From contig BLAL01000058.1 in assembly GCA_015698045.1 (NCBI GenBank), forward strand, positions 1,118,501 to 1,182,500: a DNA stretch of 64,000 nucleotides. The letters run 5' to 3'. The translations under genes were made by a program, and so were the position numbers. Positions 41,740 through 53,102 of this stretch are shown here, one piece after another. The DNA comes from Rhizophagus clarus (taxonomy: Eukaryota; Glomeromycota; Glomeromycetes; Glomerales; Glomeraceae). The notes below the pieces were generated by a model, which searched no databases, was not told the origin of the DNA, and saw only the letters and a program-made list of their open reading frames with translations. Position 1 is the stretch's first letter; every line of letters begins with the position of its first letter.

Positions 41740-44073
41740 TTATAATTGATCAATTTCACCAAATAAGCCATCATCAGATAAGCCATCATTATAATCTGAT
41801 TCGTATTCTTCACCATTGGCCTCCATACATTCACGTTCATTTATTTGGCTATGACATTCTATTATCTGTGGTTGTAATTTTGCAACTTTATAGCCAGAAG
41901 GAGGTTCTACAAATATAGTTTCCTTATTTTCAATGTATTTTCTTAGATAGTCAGCAAGTTCTATGCATTTTATGTACCTATCCACCTCATCATTATATTT
42001 GATCCATTCTTTTAGCTTATCTATGGCATCACCAAATTTGACGAGATATAGGTTATCTCTTCTTGCAATTTTATCAAATTCCTCCAATTCGGCTAAGAGT
42101 AATTCCCAGTCATATTGATCATCTTCGTAATATTTAGCCCAACATTCTTTGGCTATAGAATATAGCTCATTTATCATATCATCATGAGAATTCTTGTACC
42201 AGGGCTTTATGTAGTCATTTTTATGTCTATCTATCCATTCCCAATATTTGGTGGTATTCATTTTAGGCATGGGATCTGGATTAGCTTTTTGAACCGACTT
42301 TAGGTCTTGCTTTAGTGGCAGTTCAGTAGAAGGACCAGGTGTTCCGTATGGTTCTGACTCTATCTCTGGTTCTTGCTTTGGCTCTGGTTCTTGCTCTGGT
42401 TTAGCTGAAGCTGATATGAGATTATCTAGTTCCATTAAATAACCATCTATTAGGTTTTCAAATTCTGAAGCAGTGGGCTCTGATGATACTTCTACCTTTA
42501 GATGCGCTGGCTTTGGAGGAACTGGTGGTGGACTTTTCTTTTGCTCATGAACAGAATTGGGAAGCCTTTCAGATGGAATATCAAGAAGAACTTCAGATAC
42601 TTCATAACCTTCAGGTATTTCAATATTTTCAACTTCATCTATCATATTCTTTTTCACAAATATAGTATAAAGTTCAGTATATGTAACCGAATACCATTGG
42701 AGTCTTTTATTAGCTTTTCGATCTCCAATTCTCTTTTGTTTAGCTTTTATTCCAAGTTCTCCTAATGCACGAGTAAATTCTTGTACAGTGTAGGGCTTTT
42801 TATTAGAACTGACATATGTAGTAAACCAAGCTTTAAAATTATAATATAATGTAGATGACGACTCATCTAGGTCTTTATGCTGAATTATATATTTTTCTTT
42901 AATGAATTCGTGAACTTTATTGATATCCCTATTTATCATCATTAGTTTGGTTTTTGTCATAGGGATCTTACGTTCATTAAAATCTGGATTAAGCTTTACG
43001 TATTCTAATGCATAGGAATAAAAAGCTTTACCAACTTCTGGATCTTTTATAGCCGAATCTAATGGAGCATAGTAGTGGTCCATACCAGTACCATTATTAA
43101 CATACTTTTCTGAGACATCTGGAATGAAATATCTTCTGTCATTTCTGTCTAGCCGAATAGTCTTGCTATTATTACTGTTAATAATTAGATTCGTAATATT
43201 GGTAACAGGATAAGGCGTCCTATGTTTTTCTTCTATCATTAAAGTGTCGCTATCTATAAAGTCTTTAAGGCGATTTGCAAAAGTAATCCAGTCTGTGGAT
43301 TTGGAATTAGACATTTCTTCTAAAACTAATAAGCATTTACCTTCTAGCTCTTTATTAAACTGCCCAGTGATAATTTTTTCATTTGTAGTTTTCATAGTAA
43401 TTTTTGGGCCAAGAACTTTTTCACGAAGAAACCATGTAAGCATTGTTTTACCTGTTCCTGGACCTGAATATAGAAATATTGTTTTTTGCATCTTTTGGCC
43501 AATAGCAATACGCATAACCAGATTTTTCATATAATAAGCTTGCCTTTTATCTGATGAACAAAGCACTTCTTCCATATGATTAATAATTAGCATTACCTGA
43601 TCACGAATTTCTTGGCTAAATTCATGAAATAGAGGTGGATTAGGATGTAAAAAGCCAGCAAATTCATTGATATAGTATCCACCATCTGTATCATGAAATA
43701 TTTTAGGCTGATATGGGTTCACTTCAGGAATAAAGAATGGGGTATCTCTAAAGAACCAAGCCTGAATATCAAATGAACCAACTACCTTTCCTTCATTATT
43801 TTTGAATTGTACGACATCTTTTTGGATAAAAGAATCTTCAGCTTTCTGTTGAGGATAATGCTTAAAAATTTGTTTCTTTGGAAACCACTTATATACACCT
43901 ACATCACTACGTGCAAAGTAACTTATCAAATACTTTTTAGCAGGTGCAAGCTCTTGAAAAGACTTAGCTGAATATAAGTACTTTCTAAGAGTTCGGTTAC
44001 TGAATTCCTGAGTAGGTGTAGCTAAGAGGAATTGACCACGAGATGCTTTATGTGATTGGCTTTGGTTACTCAT
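41740..44073 (-). CDS. Superfamily 3 helicase (D5-like)
   Basis: 777 aa, ATG 44073-44071. SF3 core: Walker A SGPGTGKT at 204-211, Walker B CLLVLEEM near 247-254, motif C TNLIINSNN near 294-302, arginine finger DRNDRRYFIP. Upstream lies a D5_N-like helical part (HEFSQEIRDQVMLIINHMEE). After the core are a winged-helix-like segment (FKAWFTTYVSSNKKPYTVQE) and a Pro/Glu-rich linker (PEQEPEPKQEPEIESEPYG). A long acidic helical tail with a YESDYNDGLSDDGLFGEID end completes it. The family unwinds DNA for viral and plasmid replication and partners with PolB. 76 bp upstream of polB on the same strand, forming a replication block. No AEP primase motif was recognised. Confidence 0.92.
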   Translation of the reverse strand: MSNQSQSHKASRGQFLLATPTQEFSNRTLRKYLYSAKSFQELAPAKKYLISYFARSDVGVYKWFPKKQIFKHYPQQKAEDSFIQKDVVQFKNNEGKVVGSFDIQAWFFRDTPFFIPEVNPYQPKIFHDTDGGYYINEFAGFLHPNPPLFHEFSQEIRDQVMLIINHMEEVLCSSDKRQAYYMKNLVMRIAIGQKMQKTIFLYSGPGTGKTMLTWFLREKVLGPKITMKTTNEKIITGQFNKELEGKCLLVLEEMSNSKSTDWITFANRLKDFIDSDTLMIEEKHRTPYPVTNITNLIINSNNSKTIRLDRNDRRYFIPDVSEKYVNNGTGMDHYYAPLDSAIKDPEVGKAFYSYALEYVKLNPDFNERKIPMTKTKLMMINRDINKVHEFIKEKYIIQHKDLDESSSTLYYNFKAWFTTYVSSNKKPYTVQEFTRALGELGIKAKQKRIGDRKANKRLQWYSVTYTELYTIFVKKNMIDEVENIEIPEGYEVSEVLLDIPSERLPNSVHEQKKSPPPVPPKPAHLKVEVSSEPTASEFENLIDGYLMELDNLISASAKPEQEPEPKQEPEIESEPYGTPGPSTELPLKQDLKSVQKANPDPMPKMNTTKYWEWIDRHKNDYIKPWYKNSHDDMINELYSIAKECWAKYYEDDQYDWELLLAELEEFDKIARRDNLYLVKFGDAIDKLKEWIKYNDEVDRYIKCIELADYLRKYIENKETIFVEPPSGYKVAKLQPQIIECHSQINERECMEANGEEYESDYNDGLSDDGLFGEIDQL

Positions 44074-44154
44074 TGTTAGTTAGATACTTTAGTAGAAGTT
44101 TTGTTTAATTTATTTTTTTTTTGATACCTATATATCGACTATGTTTAATTATGA

Positions 44155-45068
44155 TTTTTTCAGTATATTTGTCTCTTGGGGGTTGATACACCCAGGTACG
44201 AACTGATTGATGACTGGTATGGGTATCTAGTATGAGGACTGATCTGTATAAGAAGTATGTATCAGAGTTTGGACCAAGGTCATTGACCTAAAAGTGGTGC
44301 TAATATTTTGGTACAAACAGCGAATTTTTTCTTAGAACCAATTTGGTCCATTTTTTTTGACCAGAATTTTAGTAAAATTAACGTTCTGAAGGCTTCAGAA
44401 ATGTAAAATCGATACTTTGGTCGTCTGGTACATTGGGCAGAAAAATTTCTCGAAATACTTTATTTTTTTGTACGTATAGGGGTATATATAGGTATATATG
44501 TATGATGTCTGGAGTTCGTACCAAGAGTGATGCCAATATTTTGGTACAAAGAGCAGGAGTCCAAGTTTGTACCAATTTTGACCACTTCTTGTACCAGGGT
44601 CGATGATGAAATTGGCTTTCTGGAGACTTTAAAACTGTAAAATCGATACTTTTGGGTCTGAAATTCGTCTGGTACATTGGGCAGAAAAATTTCTTAAAAT
44701 ACTTTATTTTTTTTTTTTATACGTATAGGAGTATATATATGATGTCTGGAGTTTTTTTTTCTTAAAATTTTTTGAAATTCTCTTTGACCATTCGTACCAG
44801 AGTGATGTTGTATATGATTTTGCCTTTATTTCGTGATTTTGATGGTTATTTGTTATGTTTGTTGGTACGATGATTGGTACTAAGTTGGTACTAGGAGTAT
44901 ACATAGTAGTTTGTACCAGGGGAAATGGTATTTATCTATGGTATTGTTAGAGATGCGCCATAAGGCGCTGGAGCCTAACTGGAAGGGGATCTGATAGGGT
45001 TTTACCCTGGAGGGGGGATGTATACTGGGGCTTCAGCCCAGCGCCGGGCGTAGCCTGGTACCGACGAC
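44155..45068 (-). repeat. Right terminal inverted repeat of the Maverick (~914 bp)
   Basis: Complement of 30300-31213, ending CCTGGTACCGACGAC. Inner boundary at TTTTTTCAGTATA. The few differences from the left repeat indicate recent insertion. Confidence 0.93.
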
Positions 45069-45073
45069 TATGG
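45069..45073. other. Target site duplication TATGG (right)
   Basis: Matches 30295-30299. Followed by further GGGATATGGG simple repeat of the host element. Confidence 0.6.
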
Positions 45074-45209
45074 GATATGGGTGGGATTGGGATTTGGGAT
45101 TGAAATGGGATTATGACAAATGGGATGGGATAATGGGATATGGGATAGGATATGGGATGGGATGGGATATGGGATTTTTCCAATCTCATTAATATGGGCG
45201 GCAAGTATA

Positions 45210-47668
45210 TAGTGGTCATCCCCATTTAATCACAATTTTGCTGATCATTGCTGATCATTTTATTTGATTTATCACATCGTTAAAATTCAATTAATTAGTT
45301 TTAATTGAAAAATTCTACTTATTAAACTTTACAAACAACTTAATATTTATTCAAATTTATTATATATTGAATTTTATTAGAATAGCACTATTATTAGTCA
45401 TTTTTACTAATAGCAACTTTAAAATTTTAATAAAATGCTTGTTGATTAACTTTTATTGAAAAATTTTGCACAATATATATATGCTTAATATTTAATTTAC
45501 ATGCATTAAATTTTATTATAAATATATTATTATCATATAATGTCTACTAGTGTGACAAAATAAAATTTATTTATTTTTAAATTAATAAATTATAAGCTTT
45601 AATAAAAAAATTAAAAGTAATTTTGCGTTATCTTGTCAACCAGTGATTAGAATTTAATGTTTTATAACTTGTTATATTCGTCTTATCAAGACGAACATTT
45701 TAGTAGTAAATTCATAAATATTCATACAAAATTGATTGAGAAATGACATTTTAAAAATTACTAATTATTATATAAATTATAGAGTATAATTGCAAGTACA
45801 ATTTTAACCATAACTTTTGTGTTACCTAAAATTTTACTGTGTTACTTCGGTCATTAATTTTAAAGCCATTGATCTATAGCCCATAAAAGTTTCAAGCTTC
45901 AGCCAAATTTCTGTAGCTTTGGCCGAAGTTTTAAAGTCTGATATTACCTAATTTACTATATGATCGGTAAAGATTGGCAAAATGATATAAGGATGTCCGC
46001 TATGCTTGATAGGGGTGAGAAATAAATTTTCTCAAAAATAAAAGGATATTGTTTAAAAGACTCGTAATTTTTGATTGCTCACTAAGAATTATTTAAGAAG
46101 AGGATATGAAAATTTTTGGGTCCTTTTGCACTTTATGCCTGATAAAAATTATGTAAAACTTCTGAATACGACTACTTTTGCATTGTAATGCCAGAATTCA
46201 CGTGATAAAGAAATAATATTAGAATAATACCTAGTAATTGCAAGGGAAATAATTTAACCGATGGATAATAATTTAACCAACCGGAAATAATTTAACCGAT
46301 GGATAATAATTTAACCGACCGGAAATAATTTAACCGATGGATAATAATTTAACCGACCGGAAATAATTTAACCGATAGGAAATAATTCAACTGACGGATA
46401 ATAAACGATTGATAATAGTCCAATTGAAGGATGATAATAGTCATAAGTTATATTTATTTTTAGACTAAATTACATCATATTTTTATTTATTTATTTATTT
46501 TTAGATTAAATTACATCATAGTTATATTTATTTTATTATATTTATTTTTAAATTAAATTATATTTTATTTTTAGTTTAATTTAACATTCGAAATTAAGGA
46601 AGAATGAAATAGTAGAAACTAATAGTTTAGGAAAATAGAAAGAAATAGTAGAAATTAATATTTGAAAACTTATAAAAAGACTTAATTTTTCCTTTATGTA
46701 AAGCAGTACTAAATGAACGAGTACTAGATTGACAGTTGGAGAGCTCGACAGTTAATTCTATTCTCTCAAATAATATGAAATAATAAAGATGAGAATATTA
46801 ATTATTGAAAGTTATTATGAATATGCTCGTGGTTTACCCGAGAATTAATTAATGTTTGGATAAATCATTTAATGATTAAAGAATATAATATGGGAGAACT
46901 ATCGCAATTTGAAAGTTAAAAGAAAAATGAGTTACAGAAAATATTAGTAATAATGAAATAGGTATTATTAGAAATATATTTGAGAATATATGATATGCAA
47001 TATAATAAGATAGCGGTAGTAATGAAGAAATGAAATAATAATAAAGAAATGACGAAAATAAAGTTAACCAAGCATAATAAATTAATGATATGTTAACACT
47101 AAGGTGACAGCTTAGTCATTACAGCGTGAGGTATCCGTCAGATTCACAATTCCTGTTACAGATATATATAAATATAAACTATTTATTTATTTTGAGATGT
47201 GATTAATACTAATTAAACTTTTATTACTTTTGAAATAAGATAGCATGTCTTGCATAATAATTTTATTAATGAAATTACATTATATAGTACATATGGGCGG
47301 ATATCACTCATTTCCATATATTATCTGATGTGATATTTAAAAAAATTGTATTATTTGCATATGATTACCTTGTGATAAACACGTCAAAATAATGTAATAC
47401 ACCCCCATTAATAATAACGTCTCCTCTTATTTTGACAAGTCTCTTTCCAAAGTTAATCATACTCCAATCCTATTCTTAATCTTTAAATTGTTTATATTTT
47501 GTGCATACTCCAAAAAGGAAGGCGAAAATATTTTAAAAAGGAAATAAAAAATTTTTAAATTGTCAAAATAATAACTGATAAGTTTAAATTTAAAATATTT
47601 TAGATTATGCTTGTGTCAGAATTTTTAATACAGTATTCTAATAAAATAAACTTTAATAATAGTCTATT
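45210..47668. other. Intergenic, AT-rich
   Basis: No gene was found. It contains a minisatellite at 46244-46436 and a TCCGCTATGCT motif at 45996-46006 that is inverted relative to AGCATAGCGGA at 29031-29041, hinting at a further nested element edge. Confidence 0.5.
46244..46436. repeat. Minisatellite of GGAAATAATTTAACCGA units
   Basis: AATAATTTAACCGA alternates with TGGAT and CCGGA linkers, giving a unit of about 38 bp repeated four to five times and decaying to the right. Confidence 0.85.
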
Positions 47669-50340
47669 ATGCCTCAAAGTCCATTAAGTGATCACGAAGT
47701 TCTGAATAATTTAATACAGCTTCAAGTTCCTATTACTTGTGATTACTTTCAAAAAACTTTAAACGAAGAACTTATTCTAGTTAATGATGAAAATACACAA
47801 TATTCTTTTTTTTATAATTATCCTTCCAACCCATATATTCATGCCGTTAGAGTATTTAGTGGTAAAAATTATTCCCAGTCATATAAAATTGTATCACTTG
47901 GATAATATCCTACAAAAGTAATTTATACAAGAAAAGAAAAGGGGATAAATTATAAGGTTCCAAATAACTATCAAGTAGAAACAATATTAAATGGATTAAC
48001 AGTTTTATGCAAAATACAGTATCAATTTTCACATAAAATTGTAGTTAAGTATACTGTTGAATGGACGGATGAAAATGGTCAAATAAAATCAAGATATAGT
48101 TTATCATCAGCTGGAGCTGCAGGTTTCTTATTTTTAAAGGTAAGTTTGATAATTTATACAATTAAATTACATTACAATAATTATTTTAATAATCTTTATT
48201 TTTATAGGAAATATGTAATAAACTTAATTCACGAGTTTCAGGTACAATACTTTTTAGTTTAGATATAGGTTTTTTACAACAAATCCGTGAAATTATTGCT
48301 TCTCAACCATAACAATCTATTATGCCTGCTAATCGTAAACGATATTTCACTGAACTTACATCACAATCACAAAAAAACAAACGCATTTTAATGATTAGGA
48401 AGGAAATTGCTACACAAACCTTAACAATTCTCAAAGAAAATAAATTCACCTCACCATCTGAAGAAATAATTGCAAGTCTTGAAACTATAATTTTTAAAAT
48501 TAATGGTGAAATAGTAGAATTAAATTTTCATTCTGACAATATAACTGATTTTACACAGTACTTGGATTCAATTATTCGTGCCTGTGATGAAACATTAATT
48601 TCGCGTGATAGTTATCGCCGATTAGCTAAAGCTGTTCCAAATTTAATAAGAGAACATGTAATTGAAAAGCGTCGAAATGAAATTACAAAAACAATGAATA
48701 TACTTATTCCAATCAAATTATTTAATATTCATAGTATTAATTTTAACGATGTTGATAATGAGAATCAATAAGATATTGATGGAATAGAGTTTAATGATGA
48801 TGATATAGGTAACGGTGCATATCGATCTATTGTTTCTTTATTAGATATCATAATTCCTATTTTGACAACTTCAATGCCACCTGTTTTAAAAATTGGAGAT
48901 AAGATTAATATAAAATTGAGTGGAGATGAGAGAAATGTGGGGAGGAAACAAAAGCATGTAATGCTCACCATGTGTATTCTCAATGAAGAAGAGGCTGTTT
49001 TGAGTCCAGCTTATCAATACAGGTATTATATACTATTAATTTTAATATTTAAAAATGTTATTACGTATTATTATAATTAATATTTGTTGTATATAGTATT
49101 TGTTTATATTTAGGAAAAGAATCTTATGATTCCTTATCTACTGTATCAGCAAAATTTTCGTATGAACTTGAACAATTAAAGACCAACGGATATAAAGATT
49201 CAAATAATACAATCTGGCCTGTGGAGTTATTTTTTTCAGGTGATTGGAAATTTGTGGCATTAGTTTTGGGGATCAATGCCGCAACATCCAATTATTTTTG
49301 TTTATATTGTAATTGTCATAAAGATGAGAGATATAATATGGATAAAGTGTGGTTGAACTCAAAAAATACATGTGGTATGTATGTGATTTAAATGTATATT
49401 TTTGTTTAATAGAGTAAATTAATAATATTAATAATTAAAATTTATTATAGGATGTAAAAATACAATGCTTTTTCAAGAAATTGATCAAAATAATTGGATC
49501 ATAGATGAATTGCATCTTATGTTGCGAATTTCTGATGTACTTTTTCAATGTTTATTTTACGAACTTATCAAGAAAAAAGATTTTGCAAATAATACACAAA
49601 TATTAATAATTGCAGGAATGAAAAGACTACATATTCATTTTGAATTTTACTCTCCTACTACGAAAAATGGAAAATGGGAATGGACATCCCTTATGGGACC
49701 TGATAAGGAAAAGATATTAAAAGATTTTCAAATAAGACATCTTTTTGATGAACAACAAGCTACAAGAGGACAAGATATTGAGCATTTTTGGTGTGAATTT
49801 TATCGTCTTTATAAAATAATGCGTCAAAAATCTTTAACAGATGAGGAGATTGACCAATTTGAAGCTGATGCAAAACAATGGGTTCGTGATTTTTGTCGTC
49901 CTACTATTGGTAATCTGAACAGCTCTAATCAACAAGAAGGAATGTATTTGCGCACAGATGTTACTCCGTATATGCACGTGTTTGCTCAGCATGTACCTCA
50001 ATTTATGCGATATTTAAAACAAAAAGGGATGTTATTATGGCATTTTGAAAAACCATCAACAGGTAAATTAATTTCACAATTTGTAATATTTATTTGATTA
50101 AATTATTAATTATCATACTTTATTTAGGTACGATTATTTTTTGGAGGAACAACAATGGGTGGAGGAAAATCAAAAAAACCCGTAATTCATGATATTTTAT
50201 GTTATGAAAACTGACAATTATTCTATCATATACATAATACTCCAATTAAATATACACGAAAAACAATGGAAATCAAAGCCTACTAGGCTTTAAAGATAAA
50301 AATCATGTATTTCTTGTTAATGGTGTTGGTGGGTAATAAA
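47669..50340 (+). pseudogene. Decayed multi-exon transposon-like gene
   Basis: Frames connected by GT/AG introns: 47669-48139, 48208-49022, about 49114-49375, 49452-50064 and about 50128-50340. Stops break it at 47903 (after KIVSLG), about 48310 (IIASQP), 48769 (DNENQ) and about 50211 (DILCYEN). Recognisable stretches include ELFFSGDWKFVALVLGINAA, FCLYCNCHKDERYN, WIIDELHLMLRISDVLFQCL and FGGTTMGGGKSKK. The D-W-K-F and C-x-x-C-x-C boxes followed by DELHLMLRI resemble proteins of unknown function that I associate with dispersed transposon-derived families, but I cannot name the family. It is not expected to make a full product. Confidence 0.55.
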
Positions 50341-50576
50341 TTTTAGGATGAACTTAAGAAATAACATGTTATAATGATAATAAGATATACAATGGTACCG
50401 TGAACTTTTGTAAATATTCTAATAACATAAAAATAATGTAAATAAAATAATAATCTTGCTTTATTCGTACAATTTTAATTAACTTTATTTATATAATTTT
50501 AAATCTCTAAAATTCTCTAATTCTAAATTTTTTTTTTTAAATTTCTAAGTTATTGTATACATAAATAAAGAGATTT

Positions 50577-51143
50577 TTAATTACCTTCTACAAAATCCCT
50601 TACATCAACATTAAATTCAAAGCGCATTGAACCACAACGTAACTGTATATCAGAATCTTTGTACACACGTTCTTTCCAACAGAAAGTAACATCATAAGTC
50701 TGTTGTGTATTCTGCATCAAAACATATGCGCATGTACCCATCCGTCGCTTTTTGCTGCTCCAATTTTTATTATCAAAAAGAATACCCAACTGTTCATATC
50801 CTTGACCACCTTTGAACTTACAAGTATACATTCTCTTTGCTGGTGAATATTGGAAAGTTGATTCATTATAGAATAAAACAATGAAAAGTCCTTTGGAAAA
50901 AGGCTCCATTTTTAAAGTTTTTACTCGAGGTTCACTTCTATGAAATTGTAAGCGTGCCTTTAACTGCATTACAAACAATTGTTTAAATTGGTGAATATCA
51001 TATAAAGATGGAGAAGTTAAGCTTCGTGAGTGAGGTATTATTTTGTTATTTGGGTGAACGGACTTTTCATGAATAGAAAGTGAGTTTTTAGATGAAAAAA
51101 CTTTGGGAAAATTAGCGGAACAAAGAAAACAAGTAAATGGCAT
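50577..51143 (-). CDS. C2H2 zinc-finger protein, 188 aa
   Basis: ATG 51143-51141. The N-terminus contains one C2H2 finger, FTCFLCSANFPKVFSSKNSL then SIHEKSVH (Cys-x2-Cys...His-x4-His). The rest is a globular-looking segment without known motif (QLFVMQLKARLQFHRSEPRV, GILFDNKNWSSKKRRMGTCA). The terminal GAAGGTAATT could be a splice donor, so the protein may continue in an unseen exon. It lies 139 bp outside the left end of the CACTA transposon. Function unknown. Confidence 0.6.
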   Translation of the reverse strand: MPFTCFLCSANFPKVFSSKNSLSIHEKSVHPNNKIIPHSRSLTSPSLYDIHQFKQLFVMQLKARLQFHRSEPRVKTLKMEPFSKGLFIVLFYNESTFQYSPAKRMYTCKFKGGQGYEQLGILFDNKNWSSKKRRMGTCAYVLMQNTQQTYDVTFCWKERVYKDSDIQLRCGSMRFEFNVDVRDFVEGN

Positions 51144-51281
51144 TATAAAACAAAATATATAGGACGCGTATAAAGGAAAAAAAAATTCATATTCGCGTCA
51201 TTTTTTATATCTTTAATTTTATCCATCAAAAAATGTAATTTCTTATTCGGGTAATCTATAATTGTTTTTGAAAACCAATTA

Positions 51282-52950
51282 CACAGGTCGAATGAAAAAA
51301 AATCAGATTTTGCTCTATTTAAAATAGCCTTGCCGACTTCAATATAGAATATGCCAAATTTTGCTTATTTTAGTATAGCTATATCTATTTTTGCCGATTT
51401 TTGTTAAATTCCGATTTTTCAGTCATAAATGCCGATTTTAGCGGCCGATTTTTACCTTTTTTTAAATAAATGCTGATATTTAAACCAGAGATATTATATT
51501 TATTATATACTTTACCCTTTTCATATAGTTCGAATAAAGGATTTTATCTTATTTAAAATTCCCTTGCCGACTTCAATAAGGCTTTGCCGATTATTTTACT
51601 AATTTTTTGCCGATTTTTGTTAACTTCCGATTTTTCATCCAGAAATGCCGATTTTAGCGGCTGATTTTTACCTTTTTTTTAATTAAATGCCGATATTTAA
51701 ACCAGAGATATTATATTTAGTGTAAACTTTACCGCTTTTGACACAGGTCGAATAAAGATTTTACTCTATTTAAAATAGCCTTTGCCGATATTTAAATTGT
51801 AATATTTCGTAATTTTACATCATAGGATTTTTGAAATTATTTATTATACTAATAAATATAAGATACTATTCTAAATATTCTACTTGTTTTGTACATTGAA
51901 TTCCCAGTTGGTTCGATTTCACAAACAATAACTGAAGTATTCATAAGGTTGAACAGTGATAATCGAAACTGATAAGATCGCATTGATAAGGCCTATTCCT
52001 AAAAAGTTAATTAATCACATTTAATTAAACGCTATTTAATTGTACTATTTTTTTTTTTTTTCAAAAAAAAACTTTCTTTCTGAAAGAAGAGTCTGCCTCC
52101 TATACCGTTTGCCGTCGTGCATAGTGTGTTATAGGAAAGGTGGGCTAGGTGGCCACCTAAAGTTTGTAAATAACTCTGGTACCAAAGTTGATGATCTATT
52201 TACTATACATAGACCTCTCGCTTCGAATTTTGGTTATGATAATTCCGCCTCCTCTGTCGCATTATTCGTCGAAGTCTAAATAGATATCATTATGACTTAT
52301 GAGTAAAATATTTACAATAATAATGTAAATTCTTTAATCATAGTTAAAATAGGCATGATGGGATAACTCATATATCATGAGTTCTGTCTGTGCAAAGTGC
52401 CATTTTATTTATAATCAAAGTAGACTTAAGTCGTAAGTAACTTTGATTATCATTGATTAGGAAAGTACATGCAACGAAAATCCTTTATCAAGGGGTAAAA
52501 TAGGCATGATGGGATAACTCATATATCATGAGCTCTGTCTGTGCGAAGTGCCGTTTTATTTATAATCAAAGTAGGCTTAAGTCGTAAGTAACTTGATTAT
52601 AACAATGATGATTATTGGAGAATTAAGTTGCAACATTTTTAAACATTTTTAAATAAGTGCCGTATTAATTTAATGTAATTGTTACCCTTTTCAAATAAGA
52701 AGGGCCGATTTGCAATACAGCTTAGCCGGCCTTAAATGTATTTATATAGCCAGAATAATTGTTTTATACTTTATGTGATATTTAATTAAAATAAAATAAA
52801 CCTTTGATAACTAAAAATTATTACATGATTAGAGTTATTAATCACAAAGTATGGTGCTTGTATCGTAATGCCGTAATAAAAGACTGATTTGCAATACAAC
52901 TTTGCCGGCTCAAAATAAGATCTCTTGTTATCTGAATTATCTGATTTTTC
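51282..52950. repeat. Left subterminal repeat region of the CACTA element
   Basis: About a dozen TGCCGATTTT-like motifs in + orientation between 51330 and 51800. Units of about 215-245 bp repeat, each with AATAAAGATTTT..CTATTTAAAAT..CCTTGCCGA, and an internal copy of the terminus (ACACAGGTCGAATAAA) lies near 51742. Two further 151-bp direct repeats start TAAAATAGGCATGATGGGAT at about 52345 and 52496. Probably binding sites for the second gene product. Confidence 0.8.
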
Positions 52951-53102
52951 ACGCGGTTAGAATTAATTACGGTATATGTAACCTTTATCGTTATTCTTGT
53001 GCCAAAAAAAAATGATTGTTATATTTTAATCAAATACAAATGCTATAATTGAATTCGCCATTCCGATTTTACATATAATTCATTTTATATTATATAAAGT
53101 TT

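Larger units (their letters stand above)
30300..45068. mobile_element. Maverick/Polinton-like self-synthesising transposon, 14.8 kb, with Gag/retropepsin module
   Basis: Bounded by inverted repeats of about 914 bp (30300-31213, 44155-45068) and by TATGG on both sides. It carries 13 intronless, tightly packed genes on both strands: zinc-ribbon and small proteins, DDE integrase with chromodomain, acidic protein, retropepsin-like protease, Gag-like capsid, coiled coil, packaging ATPase, winged helix, TGR-motif protein, an unknown, PolB and SF3 helicase. PolB plus a retroviral-type integrase plus an A32-type ATPase defines the Maverick/Polinton class. All core frames are open, apart from the overlap between gag and protease, and the terminal repeats differ at only a few positions, so the copy is young. 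No double-jelly-roll capsid, penton, adenoviral cysteine protease or reverse transcriptase was recognised. Confidence 0.92.
29043..45209. mobile_element. Older element hosting the Maverick (outer inverted repeat pair)
   Basis: TATACTTGCCGCCCAT at 29043-29058 has its exact complement at 45194-45209. Just inside both copies lie TCCCA / GGGATAT-type simple repeats (29059-29170 and 45069-45180, opposite strands). The 14.8-kb Maverick and a 0.4-kb MITE have inserted inside, so the original shell was probably 1-1.5 kb. No gene belongs to the shell. Confidence 0.55.

Noticed and set aside
30300-45068. Reverse transcriptase making this an LTR retrotransposon
   Set aside because: No YxDD or RT blocks in any frame; ends are inverted rather than direct repeats.
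52040-52279. 79-codon frame inside the CACTA left region
   Set aside because: Begins in a poly-T run, lacks conserved motifs and lies in a subterminal repeat region.
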